Source of the DNA: Paragonimus skrjabini miyazakii
Lineage: Eukaryota; Platyhelminthes; Trematoda; Plagiorchiida; Troglotrematidae
Reading direction: 5' to 3'
NCBI GenBank assembly: GCA_014338405.1
Contig: JTDE01000026.1
Coordinates: 235,978 to 299,977 of the forward strand
DNA length: 64,000 bases
Shown here in pieces: positions 11,731-24,900 of this stretch. Both the position numbers and the translations under genes were made by a program. Each line of letters opens with the position of its first letter. The stretch's first letter is position 1. Below the pieces are notes generated by a model. That model saw nothing but the letters and a program-made list of their open reading frames with translations. It did not search any database and had not been told where the DNA came from.

Positions 11731-14700
11731 ACCTTTACAATGGCTTGCCAATGTGGTGCTAAATTTATCACTATCCCCTTACGATTACACGGTTGGTTCC
11801 TAAAGGTGTACACATAGTGTCTTGAAATAAGCTGAAGCACGTTTGTTTAAAGTTTGCCAAACAAACATGGAAAGACTTTGAGGGATCTACTGTATGGTCA
11901 CATTCGAGCAAGTGCTTCTTAATGTCACTCTTAGTCGGTCCAGCTTTGGTATTCAGAAGACATTTCCGGATGTGTCCCGATATTTGAGTGTAGAATGCCT
12001 TTGCTGTATGGTCAAAGTTTTGCTATCTATATTTACAGGTATATTCGCATATAACGTCCGATTAGGGGAATGTTGGCACTGGATCGTTTCTCGGAGTTGT
12101 GGGCAGAAGCATTGTTGAGTGGAATACAATGAGCTTAACTGACGTATACGTTTAACTCACTGCTGTCTTTATTCTTCATTTTAGTAAGAGTGCTAGATCA
12201 TTATCCTTGAAGGGTAACAATATGTACACCGGCTGTGACAATTGATTGCCAATTGGTTCTGGATGTTTTTTTTTGACAAAATATATCAGCTAACCACTTT
12301 TAATTGGATTCTACCCGATGCAATTGTGCTCTTCGAGTATACTTTCACCCAAACAGTTCTAGGGAATTCCGTGACATAATGTTCGCATGTTCCCGCGTAT
12401 GTACGTGGCTGGTGCAACACTTCTGAAGTGCAATGACTGATCAGTCTACGTCGTTTTTCGTTAGATACCTCTACGTATTAGGACAACTTCAAGCCGGGTA
12501 AGCAGGACGTTCGAGAATGGCAACTGATTGTCCTCTTCGATTTCAGTAGTATACTTAGTACTGGGATGTAGACTTTCGAGATGTGTGCACGTAGATTCAG
12601 TCGAAGTGTTCTATTAGCAGAGTACAAATATATCGTCAACCTATCTTTCGTACAAATACGTTAACCACATGACAACCAGCGCTTTCTTTCAGAAACAACC
12701 GGAAATATTTTGGCCATCGCAGGCCCAAGAGGACTAGGCATGTCTGCATCTGGCGACAGAATACCCCACTGAATATAAACTTAACGATTTTGATTTACAG
12801 TGCAAGAAGTTTGAACATATGAAACACGGGAAGGTGGTTGACTGTGAAGTCTACATGGGTCCAGGTCCTATTCGGTTAAAAAAATCAAGTTGGTCCCTGT
12901 ATACGGTCAATCAACCTACAAGACGAAATGATTTTGATGTGTGCATTCCGGTGTCTGTGTCATCGCCGAAGTCCCTAGGTACCACGACGATATTCAGATC
13001 AAAGACATATCAAACATATGGTGTGAATCAAGCCAAATGGAATAGATGGGTGGTAACCACACCAACCAACTACCACAATAGTTAGATGATACTCAATGGG
13101 TCCGTCCTGAGCCTCAATGAAGAACAAATCAACGGGTAGATCTACGAATCTAAGTAGTGATCTGATGAATTTCAACAACAGTGAGTTCATTTCGTGTGAT
13201 TATCATATTCTAACACATGCACTCAGTCCAAGAAACAACTTGATCCTTTTCCTCACCAGTTTGCCCTCGTTAACACTGAGACTCGAGAACCTGCCTCGTC
13301 CGTTGTCTTAGTCATAATGAAGTCGTGTTTGTTTTAGATCCAATAGCATTTTCCATGGCTTCATTTATTTTCATCCAAACGTTCTCAACTCGGTAATTAA
13401 TCTTTTTATAACTGTACAGAACGAAAGTGATAATATGCGGAAAACGGCTATATTCGTTGTAAAATTAGTTTGCGATTAAATTAGCTAGCGACTCTGATGT
13501 ATTATGATGAGAAAAGGTATGACAATTTTTCAAAACTGACTGATTACAGCTATCAATCAAACCCAAAATCCGTGGCTTTATGTGAACGTTGTTCAACTTT
13601 TGTCGATTACGGCTAGTACCTCCTAATAAATTATCTAAAACTGGTCCTACACACTCAAGCTAATTCAACAATGCCACACTCAGTGCTCCAAACACTATGT
13701 TGGTGAGTATGTGCGCAAACTAATAATTATGAGTGTGAGGATAACTCAGTCCATACTTGTTTTAATCAAGAACGTTTTTGCAACATTAATTGAATGTATT
13801 TTAATTCCATTAACCATAACAGAAAACAGTTACTTGTTACAGAGTATTAACGAACTCAAATTTATCAGTTCAACCGGCGTCAAGTAAAGTTCGATTTCAG
13901 TTTAGCAAAGCACATCTGTATTGCTCGAATGTCTTTGAATGATGAAGGCTCCGTCTGATATTTTATCGTTAGATAATAATACCATGAAAAGTGTTGACTC
14001 ACAACGTATTACCACGACCAAAAGGTCTATTTAATATGTGTCGACCTACCCAGAAAACCGGTGATTGTTAACCGGGTTATGAAGCATAACACAGCAACCT
14101 TTTACAAGTGACAGTAAATAAAAGAGTCAACTTATCAATTTGAACTATTCATTTGTGGGCACCAAACGTTCAAGGTCATTTTCGATATGTCCTTATAACA
14201 CTGTATCCCGTGTGAGCGATTGATTACGATTCCAGGCGAATTGGTGCATTGTTTGGCGTGTTTGCTTAACAGATTCTCTAGCGTCAGTCCGTTTTGAATT
14301 AAAGTATTAATTAGTCATTCTGTTTTTGTCAGCACTCAATGTGAACAATGGTTTTTATCTTGTGAATATCATTTGGATATTCTCAAAGTTACAAGCTCAC
14401 TGTAAAGTCAGAGTTACCTTGGCAATATCACTGTACCAATTTACGTTACCTTGTAAATGTGAATTTAACACAAACCACTAACATAAAAGCTAGTGTACTG
14501 GTATAGGTACTGTAATTTCGTTTGTGGATGTATGATAAGTCCCTGTCATCTCCCGTATTGCAGGCTATATTTTTTAAGATACCGTTTTAACCGTTATCGT
14601 TGGGAAAGCTACCAAATCAGTCCAGCGTTTGTTTTTATTCTCATGGTCGACGGGATTTCCCGTGGACATTCGTCCTCTTTGGAGAGTGGTGTGTGATTTT

Positions 14701-14895
14701 GCTAAAGGTTTTTATCACGCTGACCTTCCTGGCGTCTTTACTTGTTTACATTAGAGTCCGTGTATTTTCATAGTGAATAAACTACCAACTAAAGTTTTCT
14801 TCCAATTTCACCATCTTCCCATTACGACTCCCGAACCGCGTTGGCGTAATGTCGGGTGACACTCTGGGCGTACGAATCATAGAGTGTGTAACTTG
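11731..14895. other. No firm gene; one weak exon-like ORF
   Basis: Mostly AT-rich spacer. At 12801 a plausible acceptor (tgatttacag) is followed by 95 open codons to a stop at about 13085. The translation (KHGKVVDCEVYMG...) matches nothing I know, and ORFs of this length arise by chance here. Nothing else is recognised. Confidence 0.5.
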
Positions 14896-15196
14896 TGTTA
14901 TGAGCCAAGAACACGTATGGCGCTAAAGTTTGTCCACCTAGAAAACTAACACGGGTTAGGTGTTCAAACAGGGCAAGAAACACAAACACTCATCTGCATA
15001 CGGTCCCGGCTACTACAAACGCTAATGCTCAACTCGTTTGCGTAGCCAGAACTATTCCATGGCATAATGCACTGTCGTGTTGGTTTGATGTTTCTTCCCG
15101 TGTATTTCCTGTAGCAAATTTGATGGAAAAATCTATGCCCCCCTACTGAATAGTGGTGATATGAGTAGTATGGGGCGATCGCTCGTCCTCATCACA
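14896..15196 (-). repeat. Family A LTR, degenerate solo copy
   Basis: On the minus strand it runs from TGTGATGAGGACGAGCGATCG (at 15196) to TTGGCTCATAACA (at 14896), about 301 bp. It is the most diverged full-length LTR here and is recognised by the 'tactactcat...ctattcagtagggggg' and 'ggttc..ggctca' blocks. Flanking tetranucleotides (cttg / ctaa) do not match, so the target duplication has decayed or the insertion is older. Confidence 0.75.
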
Positions 15197-15654
15197 CTAA
15201 CACCGCGATAATGTATTTTTCTTTCACGTAAAAGCGTGCTATTGTGTCATCTGTGGTAATTGTAATAAATATTTTCTGATCCATAGTTTTTTGTTCGGGG
15301 AAAACAGTGATTGTCGTCCCTACTTTTGAAAATGTCCAAACATAATATGTTAAACTTCTTCGACAATTACATTTTGTTTACCGCTTCACGGCTATCTTTG
15401 TGATTCATTGCAATCACCAAGTAACTGGAGTATGAAGTGGTAACTTTGGAAACGTCAGGTCCATAATGAGTTTGGAAGGGGTTAACGTTCCCTGGTTGGT
15501 AATGTTTAAGTACTCAAGGCTCTTCAGTGACAACAGATGTGCACATGTTTCTTGATGGAGAGTCTGGAAACTTGTCCTTAACACATACTGTTCGAAAAAA
15601 TATAGTCATCGCCAAAATGAATTTGGGTGTTGTCTAACATGTCTTCTTCTTGTC
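15197..15654. other. No supported gene
   Basis: Spacer between the LTR and the LINE remnant. Nothing recognised. Confidence 0.6.
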
Positions 15655-16070
15655 ACCGTAAAGTGATCGCTATGCTGTACTGAACAGGATAAAACGGACA
15701 TTTCGTAATATCGATCGGAAAGCTTTACGGGATGTCTGTCCGACCGTTGCTTGAATATGCCGATCCAGGGGTGTTTACTGATTCTGAAGAAAACACTACT
15801 GCGTTAGAAGTTGTTCAGCGAACAACGTAAACTTTGTTAGGTCTTTGAAGCGTTTTGTAGAAATCTCGGCTGAAATTCTCTGGTTTTTGCCCTTTCAACT
15901 AACGGAGAATCAGAGGCTATCTAATTTCTATTTACCTCATTTTAGTCAAAGGCCACAGTGAGAAACTTTTCGAGTTAGGAGACCATCACGTTTCGTAACA
16001 TCCTAATAAAAATTTGTACGATTGTATGGAATAAACTACACTGCCATCACTCCTTGCTGCCGGTTTCTCA
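15655..16070 (+). pseudogene. LINE RT C-terminal remnant (CR1/Jockey-like)
   Basis: One frame from about 15720 to 16070 with several stops reads MSVRPLLEYADPGVF, then ENTTALEVVQRTT, then RRIRGYLISIYLILVKGH and ELGDHHVS. This is the order of the post-RT region of CR1/Jockey-type LINEs (VRP.LEYA.PVW, ..LE.VQRR.T.., RR.RGDLI..Y.I). The preceding block, RIKRTFRNID (15690-15716), is in a neighbouring frame, so a frameshift lies near 15720. The catalytic RT core is absent. It differs from the LINE at 10140-11730 in family and strand. Confidence 0.75.
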
Positions 16071-19000
16071 AGGTAAATATTTGAAGTATTGCTAAACTCA
16101 CATTTGCTTGGCTGAAGTAAGTACTAAGGCTGGCAACTACAGTTTAGTTCCTCTCAAAAATTCCATCATTCCTATGAGAATATTGTGACCCTAAACGTTG
16201 GCGAAGTACAAGTTTTCCATGAGTATTCTTCAGAAAAACTGAAGTCTACAGAACACAGGATTAAAATTGGAATGACCCGAGGAAAATGAACCCTCATTCC
16301 AGGACCCTAGTATCTAGTAGAGAATTCATAAATCATAAATAAGCGGTTGCTTGTAGAACAGAGACTGATCAACGCTAGCCTAACAGAAGAGCAATCGAAA
16401 AACATTCGGTTCCCACTAATATCTTCATCAGAGCAGAAAGAGGACATTTGTTACAATATGTTTATAAATCGTTTATTCTAATCACACGCAACCGTGAAGC
16501 ACACACGTTACTTTCATTATACCAAGAGAAGCAGAGGGCGAGTGGACACACAGAGCAAATGTTGGGCATTCGAAGATACCCGAAGGAAATGTTTCAGTCA
16601 TTTCTCTGCACATAACTTTGGCTGGTGGGTTTGTATAACCATGGCTTCTCTGAAGGTTAATAACGTCAGGTTCTGACTGTGTAACAACAGCTGATGGAAA
16701 AGAAATGTCAACATCGTTCCACATGCCTTCTTTCCGTTTCATTGAAGAAATTAGGTCCCTTCCCGTTCTCCTCTTTTTTCTTCTCTCTTCCTATACAGCG
16801 TTTGCTTTTTTCTTCATGGTTGTTTGGCAGTTAAGCAACAGTGAGAACCACTGATGTATTGCTGTCTATAATGATGATGCTGAAAAATATTACTCGTCTG
16901 TTACCTTCAGCTGACTTGTAAAATAACTGATTATTTGAAATGGTGTACATCAGATTTGAACAACCGAACTGACGGAATCGAAGCAGCGGAGCCCAAAAGT
17001 TAACAGGGATACAGACCAGTGGCAACCAGTAATACTGTTTTTTTTCTTTCTGTAAACCGGTATCAGATTTCCAGCCCGCAATGCACACTGAAAGGTGAAA
17101 TTCAATACCAAATAATTGTATACTGCGTATTATTGATTATGGCTGTGTCACAGTACAGATCATTGGGGGCAGCTGAAGTTCAACTTGGTCAACTCGTTTT
17201 TGTCTTCACAAAATGAAAATTTCACGGATCATGAACTGAAAATAAGGAGCGTAGTATCAGACACAGTTCAAACTCTATTGGTATGTTGACCTAGCTTCGA
17301 CTTACCCTTCAGTATCTCCAAACAACGTCTTCGCTTTCATACCACAAGCACCTCGAAAGGATATCATCCATTTTTTACCAAACATCAGGAGCCCGTCCGG
17401 TCAATTTGCCATGTCTACATCAGTGTCCATTTCGAACAACTTCAGGCGTTTTTATGAGTTGGCCGATGTAGATGGCATTTAACTTCGTCTTAAAGAAAGA
17501 TGATAGAGATTCTTCGCCTCAATAGTCCGGAGACGATGGACTTTTTCTGGGCGCTTTTGTATGGAGTGACGAGCCTGTTAAAGAGTGTCCATAAGTCTGA
17601 AGACGTGTTCCATCACTGAAAACAATAGTTGCTGAGCTGTAAGAGTTAAGACCTCGTGTAACATTGGTGCTTATTGTGTGGCCCATAGGAAGTGCGGTGT
17701 CTGCGGGCTGTTGCCTGGACAGTAGTTCCATGGGATGCTAAATATTTGAGCAATACTGAAACCATTCCGGCGATATTTTGGTCAACGAAAGGTTTTAGCA
17801 TCGACTTGCTAACGGCTGATCCGCTCTACTTGGCCATTGTCCAGTGAATATACACCAGCCGCTAGAGATTCATCAGTCTTGAGCAATCTGAAAGACCTGT
17901 ACATCAGAAGGGTTGATAAATTAAAACATTCATCCAAAGTTATCTCTACCATAGCTCCCTAACTGCAAATTCATTTATCCACCAAAGCTGCTATCACCGT
18001 TGTTTTGTCAACTCATGCTCTGAGAATGTCTTCGCATCAATTAGCTGAGTGATTCGTCGGTACAAATATGTGGTATTTTTAATGAGCTCTTTCTGGGAGC
18101 AAGTTTTTAATACATTATTCCGTTAACTCGCTTGAATATTTCAATATACTTGTCTGTATCGGGGTCTTATTGGAAGACACCAGAAGTTTATTGATCCGTG
18201 TATATCAAAAGGATGATACAAATTAATCAAATCTCTAAGACCACCTCGCCACCAAAACACATGGGCATCTTGGAGTCCTAACGGTTATTACAGGATGTCC
18301 GAACTCTTGATAACGGTTTGCTGGTACCTCTTCAACGAGAAACACGGCCATTCTTTCAGTTTCAGTTCGTCCAAAATTGAGGAACCTATGCACTTCTACT
18401 TTTCTCAGATTGTTTCACACAGTCCAGAAGCAGCCAGTCTCATAATTTTCAGCTTCTGCTTTTGTGATATGTGACCCCCAACAATCCGTCTTTCATAACT
18501 TAGTGAAATCTTCAAATCACCAGCTTGAGCTTTCAATCACCGTCCATATTTCATGCTTTGGATGTTAGTAAGAGTTATGTGTTGAGTAAGGCGAGACAGG
18601 AAGTCGTTTGATAGCGAATTGATATTCTCGATTGAAGCATTTGCGTTACCATACTGCTTTCTTTGAAGATATAGACCTGTAACTGTATCTATCGTCGGTA
18701 AGTGGTACCCATTCTGTCTGACGTTCAACTCAAATACCTGCAGTTTTATTCTTGAAATGTAGTAATTTTTCTCCTTGTACTTAAGCACAGTTGTCACAAC
18801 ACTCGCCACAATACTTCCTCTGTATTCAAGGCTTTGTCAAGAAAGTGCGATATTGATTGCACTATCATTCGAATCTGAATTTCAAATAGACTCACTTGCT
18901 GACAAGAAATTTATAAAACGATTCGTACAAGAGTTCAATGTGTGCACGCATTCTTCAGCCTATTGGAATATTTTGATGCTTTCGTAAAGACGCAAGAAAA

Positions 19001-19864
19001 GGATGGACAATCCTTGTAAAGAATTTATAAATGTATGTTAGTAGCTGTTTTGCCCAACTCACATCAATTATTTACAGTTATAGATTGAATGCGACAGCTG
19101 CGATCAATTGTGAATGATGTTCAATCTATATGAAAATCAAAATCCCCTACTACTCATCAGTATTTACAGTTACTTAAAACATATGCAAATTATACATAAA
19201 AATCAGAACAAATCAAGGTGGTCATTAAAACTCGCAGGTGTAAGGCTTATCATAATCTACTTGACGTGGTGGGTGTTGATGAATGTGTTAAGATACCTGT
19301 AGTACGAGACGCACTCTTTGATATTGACTAGTTTATGCTTTCTCGGGCTTAATTTGGCTTGGGAATAACTGACCAAAGGAGGCGGACTGTTTTTACGAAA
19401 TGCATTCGTGCACACCGATCTAGTTTGTGGAGACAGCTAGCAATAACCTCTGCTGCGGATGACTGTTCTTGAATGGCTTTCAGAAGTCTTGCAGATTATT
19501 TGGATTGTTTCATCCAATTTCATTCGATGATCAATGTCCTTCGAACAGGAGACAAACTTATTACAATATGGTTTTCTCAAATCGTTGCAACACCACCATG
19601 TGGTTCTCCCAGCGTAACCAGCTTAACAACAACAACAACAGATGATAGATCAAACACAAAATAATCAAGACAGCTTATTCAAGTTATGTTTTACATATGA
19701 AACCGCTGTCAAGCACAAGGTGACCCCTGCCCTACGATTGTCTTACGAAACTGCGTCAAATAATAGATGGTTGTTACACGCACAGACAATTTCACCACCC
19801 CATGGACAAATTGGTGTTTCATTTTTGACTGCCTACCTCTGTCTAGGACTTTTTGAGGCTATCT
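16071..19864. other. No firm gene
   Basis: AT-rich spacer. On the minus strand 16523-16690 is an exon-like open stretch (acceptor ccatcag, donor ttg|gtataa) and 17519-17731 a 70-codon ORF with a weak retroviral-protease look. Neither is strong enough to call. An (AAC)5 run lies near 19625. Confidence 0.5.
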
Positions 19865-20400
19865 ATTTTGGTTCAGCTTGTCTCAGACTTCCTCAATTCT
19901 TTCAGCAGAAACATCTTTGTGCTCAGTTCGCTAGGCAGCAAACCGAATTCCACTTGTACTTCAGAAGAAAAAAAACTGTAAAATTGCGTATATTGATCAG
20001 TCCATGTTTCTTCTTAAAAACCGATATTTGAACACATTACACTCATTTGTCGAAGCAACTTGATACCTAGAAAAGATAATTTGTCATTCGGATCCAATTC
20101 GTTGATGAACTTAAGAATAAACTGTGTACAATTGAAAGCAGTTAATAGTAGCTGGTTGTTACCGCTATCGTTTGTCAGGCAAAAAATATCTTCCATGTGG
20201 CGCCCATAGAAATTATAGCTGTCAATCACGTGGCCTAATCCATTCTTTCTTGGTTTGGTCAAAAATAAGTCCGAGAACAGTTGGCTTATGAAAGAACTTA
20301 CTCTGACGCCATCCATCTGCCTATAGTGATTTTGATTAAATTGAGGTTGGACGTAATAATAACTCTTCTGGTTTATCGTTGGCAGTAAGACGTCAGCAAC
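19865..20400 (-). pseudogene. Penelope-like element RT fragment
   Basis: On the minus strand, starting near 20390, the frame reads FNQNHYRQMDGV followed by a corrupted 'GSPL' block. Next come YNFYGRHMEDIFCL (the YxDD box, here HMEDI), a ...FILKFINELDPNDKLSFLGI block, and after a stop ETWTDQYTQFYSF. The order and spacing match Penelope-like RT (motifs D, E and the thumb TWTGQYTHF). No GIY-YIG domain follows, so the copy is truncated. The plus-strand ORF at 19642-20031 is a shadow. Confidence 0.75.
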
Positions 20401-21667
20401 AAGGAACTCAGCAGTGGGTCTCTATCACCTACGACTAACCAATAATAAACTTGTACACTTCTTCAAAGATCTGCGCAGGTACAAGAGTTCGAAATAAAAA
20501 AAAAGCCTTGCGCATTCACATTTTTGTCCTATTAGGTGACGCTTCGAGGATTTAAAGCTCGACCCTGTTTAGGGCAAACATTGTGAAACGTCCATCAGGT
20601 TATCAAACTGCCCCTTGTTCACAGTCCTGTAGGCAATCACACCAGCCATGTGCAACAAACAAGTATATGGAATGAGATCAGGAAGTACTCTTCGCTTGAA
20701 CATAAATGTCAAACAATATGGTGAAACTTGTTTGTATCCGACTATTCTCTTCAGCTTGTATCTCTCAATGGTATGAAACTGTGACTAGTTTGCCGAAACA
20801 GGTCATTCCAACCATAACGTTAAGCAAATTTTCTACCCGTGAGAGGAGAAACACTCCCTTACTATTGACCTCAGTTAGACACCTACAGTCCGTACATATC
20901 TGATAAATTCTATATTTGTTTTCCAGTTGTTATCATTGAAGAGATCCACGAAGTCTTTTTTTACCATCTTAACAAATATCTTATGTACTCGCCGTTCTTA
21001 TAACATTGCTGGGATCCTTTTTGACAGACTATGCATAGGGTATGGGTTGTCAGCGTCAGTGGTGTGTTTCAGTGAGTTATTTCCGTTTAATTCATCAGAA
21101 TCTCGAGTAGATGCAACTGAGTACTGTTTTTAAACATCCAGGGTCCAATTTCAGTGACAATGTCATCTTGCTTCACTAGGTCGTCTGCTTAGGTATCAAC
21201 ATTTGGCGAATTCAAAAGATACCATACCAGAACTGAGGTCAGTTGCGAATTGCGGACTGCCCTTGGTTAAACACACTTTGTGGATGGAGTGCCGAAGCTA
21301 CTCCCATCTATCAACTTGGTCATAACTGTGTTCTGGCTTTCACGTAATCTGTCTGTTCACTTGCAGTTGCGGTGACGTCTATCGGCAGAACAGATCGATG
21401 CCTTCCACAGTGAATGGCTGAACTTATGCCTAAGTGGTTGGTGCACGACGTGATGTAACAGACGAGGGCAACGGAACAAGTGAACCGAAATCCTATCTGG
21501 TTCATTACAAGGCACACCGTGGACACAGGTCACGTTACTGAATAATACAAAGTTCAGTACCATTCAGATTTGGTCGCAACCTACGCATTCAGACAGACCT
21601 CCCAACTAACCTCTTTTGAAAAGCAACACTAGCCTCGGGTTTGGTTCCTGTTAGGGCTATTTAGTAG
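20401..21667. other. No supported gene
   Basis: Short ORFs only. Nothing recognised. Confidence 0.6.
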
Positions 21668-21991
21668 TGTAGTGAGGATGAGCGACCGTACTATACCACT
21701 CATACCACTGCTATTCAGTGGTGGGGCCAGAGCAACTATTCTGACATTAAAGTAGTTGCAGGAAAAATGCAAGAGAAAACATTGGAGTGCAGCATCGCAT
21801 GAAATGGTTCTTGGTACGTAAAGCAACGTAAAGGAAGTGAGCATTGGTGTTTGTGACAACTGTGACGGTCTGGCTCCAGTACCGCACGCAAATGAGTGGG
21901 TTTTTTTTGTGGTCCTGTTTAAGCACTTAGCACGTGTGCTGCTTTTCTGAATAAGCAACCCTTGCGTCATCCGTGTTCTTGGCTCACAACA
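21668..21991 (+). repeat. Family A solo LTR with GTAG target duplication
   Basis: A 324-bp LTR, TGTAGTGAGGATGAGCGACCG ... GGCTCACAACA. It is flanked directly by gtag at 21664-21667 and gtag at 21992-21995, a perfect 4-bp target-site duplication. No internal element sequence is attached, so this is a solo LTR left by LTR-LTR recombination. 'ctgaataagc' sits where the poly(A) signal is expected. Confidence 0.88.
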
Positions 21992-24900
21992 GTAGTACAT
22001 ACCATTACCATGGTAGAGACTAGAACTCCGGTTACGCCTTCATGAGGCGTTGACGCCATTGACCTTAAATTGGGGACGACGGAATTTCAGATGCAACCGC
22101 TCAACCACACTTGTTCGTGAGCAATGCTCATTGGTAATCAAAATATTGCCGAACGAGTTTGCCGATTTCTGTAATCTGAACCTGATGCGAAGTCATAACC
22201 GCTGGGTCAACGGTTGGAGTAAACATGACGGTTGCCGCGTTTCCTCTCAAGGCGACCGATAATTTGAGCAACACTCTAGATCGAATGTGACCGAGAGTTT
22301 GCACATGACAGTTTGACCGTGACTACTGTTAGGTGAACGGTACAGTCGTCAGCACGGTTGCCTCACGAAAGTGTAGTCGGCCGTGGCTAGGATAGAGACA
22401 ACTTATGTACTCTAACAAAAAGCGAAACTTGAGTCTAGATGTCGGTTTTCGAAAAGTGCGGGCTGAAAAACCTATGAGATGCAACAAGTATAAACAATTG
22501 CCTGACATTCAATCTATATATAAAATGAGTGATGAGCTGAAATCTTTTCGTAATAAGTAAATCAAGAAACGGAGAAAACAGTGAGCAATTTGGATAGATT
22601 GATACAGTTAAATCACTTACAATCTAATCACACGAAAATAGAGGTGGCAGAATGAAGAGACTTCACGCACAATAAAAATGTAGAAGGTAAAGTGCGTGTG
22701 TATGATAGTGTTGAAATACAGAAGACTATGGAGATATTCATCAAAAATAACAGCTACACATAACTGATCAACAACAGTAGTTACCAAGGAGAAGTTTTTA
22801 TCTACTGTGAAAAAGCATCAAAATAGTGATAGATAATTCACGGATGCTTAATTCTGGAATTGAGCAATAACGGTCATTGCACCTACCCTCATTTTGCAAA
22901 CAAACAACCGACCAACAAACATATAATCTTTGCAGCTTTCGCTACTCAATAAACTAGGGAAAATGTTTCAGTAACTAACGTTTATTTCCATTGACCTTGT
23001 ACTTCATGAAGATTCTAGCCTGGAATACAAACAAAATCCACCGTGTTCACACTTTTTCAAACATTCTTTTTAAGTCACCAAACAGATACACAAATGATCC
23101 ACCATATATATTTTTGCCATCTGGCCATAGCAACAGGGAACAAGTTTCAAAATCACCGAGGGCACCCGCCAGGCTATTTGCCTGCGGCACACATTTTATT
23201 CTTAAAAAAGAAACTTAAATTTACCTTAAAGGGAGAAATTACAAGTTATATCGACATTCTTCAACTGTATAAATTCCCAGAGGCGAGAGTAAAGTTTAAG
23301 ACACTGAACATCTTCTCATCAGCCATGTTGATCACCACAAAACCTGTGCTTGTTTGAAAAGCAGGGTAACACGCTGATAGATTATCTGTGGCTTTACGAC
23401 ACCTCAATAATTTACACTTTGAGTTTATTGATTTTCACTGCTAATTTCCCTTGTCCATCATACATTTCCATCAATATGTGTGAGTAGACGGTTTTTACCT
23501 GTGTTGTCTGATTTGCTTAGTCACATGGAAAGTCACAGACGCTGGGTCGGTGAGCATTTGTACATTTGTTAAATATGTTTTATCCATAAACAAATGGCTG
23601 CACTGGTTTGTGGGGTAAACTGAACAAGGTGATATCAATAACATTGCAATGAAGTCGTAATGTGTTCTAATACTGTTTGACGCAAGTGTTATTCAGACGA
23701 TGTAGTATTTTCTCTTATCCACAAAATACACTCGCAAGACCCGATAAAGAGATTTGGTAATATGGTCCGATTTAGTGTGCCTATAGATACTCACATGTTT
23801 GTTATACATGGCACAATCGATAAATCTCTCCTGAAATAGACAAGTACATTCAGCTAATCAACGAAGGGACTGGTTAGCGAAAGTTATTTGTTGTTTTTTA
23901 ACCAAAAGCCTGTATGACAGCGGTTTAAAATTTGTATTTTTCTACTTACAAACATCGAAATTCATCTACGCTTATGCTGTGTTTACTTTACGCAGCTGTC
24001 AAAATTTGCTCCAAAGTTCTACGCTCATTAGTTGTCAACACATACTTTACTTGTCAAGTTATTTTTGATAGGCTTCCCATACAGTACGAAATACAGAAGA
24101 TTGCATGTTATTCAATTCAATAATGAAGCGAAACAATTTGTTTACAACTGAGATTGGGCCAGTTTGTTTAACTATGTGTGTTTAACTATTTCGCATAAAA
24201 CATCACAACCATTTCCAACCATATAAAGTATTGACCACTGTTTGAGAATGTTATGCACAAAATTTTAAATTTTAACCTATAGTTCACTCTAAAAAGAGCG
24301 CTATTTGAAATGCTTTTGTTTTTGGTATCATGACATTTACCGTGTAGCAGCTGTGTAGGTAAAAACTAATCTGTGAACACAAATTGAACAGTTGTTCTGT
24401 ACAAGTCACATAAAGCTATTAGTGATACAATTCGTCCTCACACGTTCGATTTCAGCAAATTAATTGAACAATCTTGTTAGATATCAATTGTGATTGTTTA
24501 TTTTTTTGGTGTATATAAGATATCAGTTAAACTTATACGTTAGTGCATTGAAAATAAATGGTTGTAAACACTTGTAGTTCTTATTTGTTCAATTTATTAA
24601 ACATACCTATTGAACAAATCATGTGGAGGTTCATAGCGCATAATGAGTGTTTTCAGGACTAAATTTTATGATTCCAAAGTAATTGTCAGAGCTTTATATG
24701 TGATCAAAACAACTAATTTCCACTGTCTCAATACTTTAATCATATAAACTAACAACATTTCAAGTTGATATTATGGCCGTTTAATTAGAAGTGGGAGTTT
24801 TATGTTACACAATATTTTCTTGAGCACGGCGAGTTCACATCATTAGAAATCATCAGGTTAGCATACGACGACATTAGTGTAAATATAGCTAAGCGAGAAT

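Noticed and set aside
12801..13085. Exon-like frame after a good acceptor (tgatttacag)
   Set aside because: No recognisable protein and no clear donor; frames this long occur by chance throughout the window.
16523..16690. Minus-strand exon-like frame with acceptor and donor
   Set aside because: 56 codons with no family resemblance; both splice words are common by chance.
17519..17731. Minus-strand ORF with SDGTRLQTYG, faintly like the gypsy protease NGT.I.TYG block
   Set aside because: The expected DSGA upstream and LGxDFL downstream are missing, so the match rests on about five residues.
19642..20031. 129-codon plus-strand ORF
   Set aside because: It is antisense to the Penelope RT fragment, which explains the sequence better.
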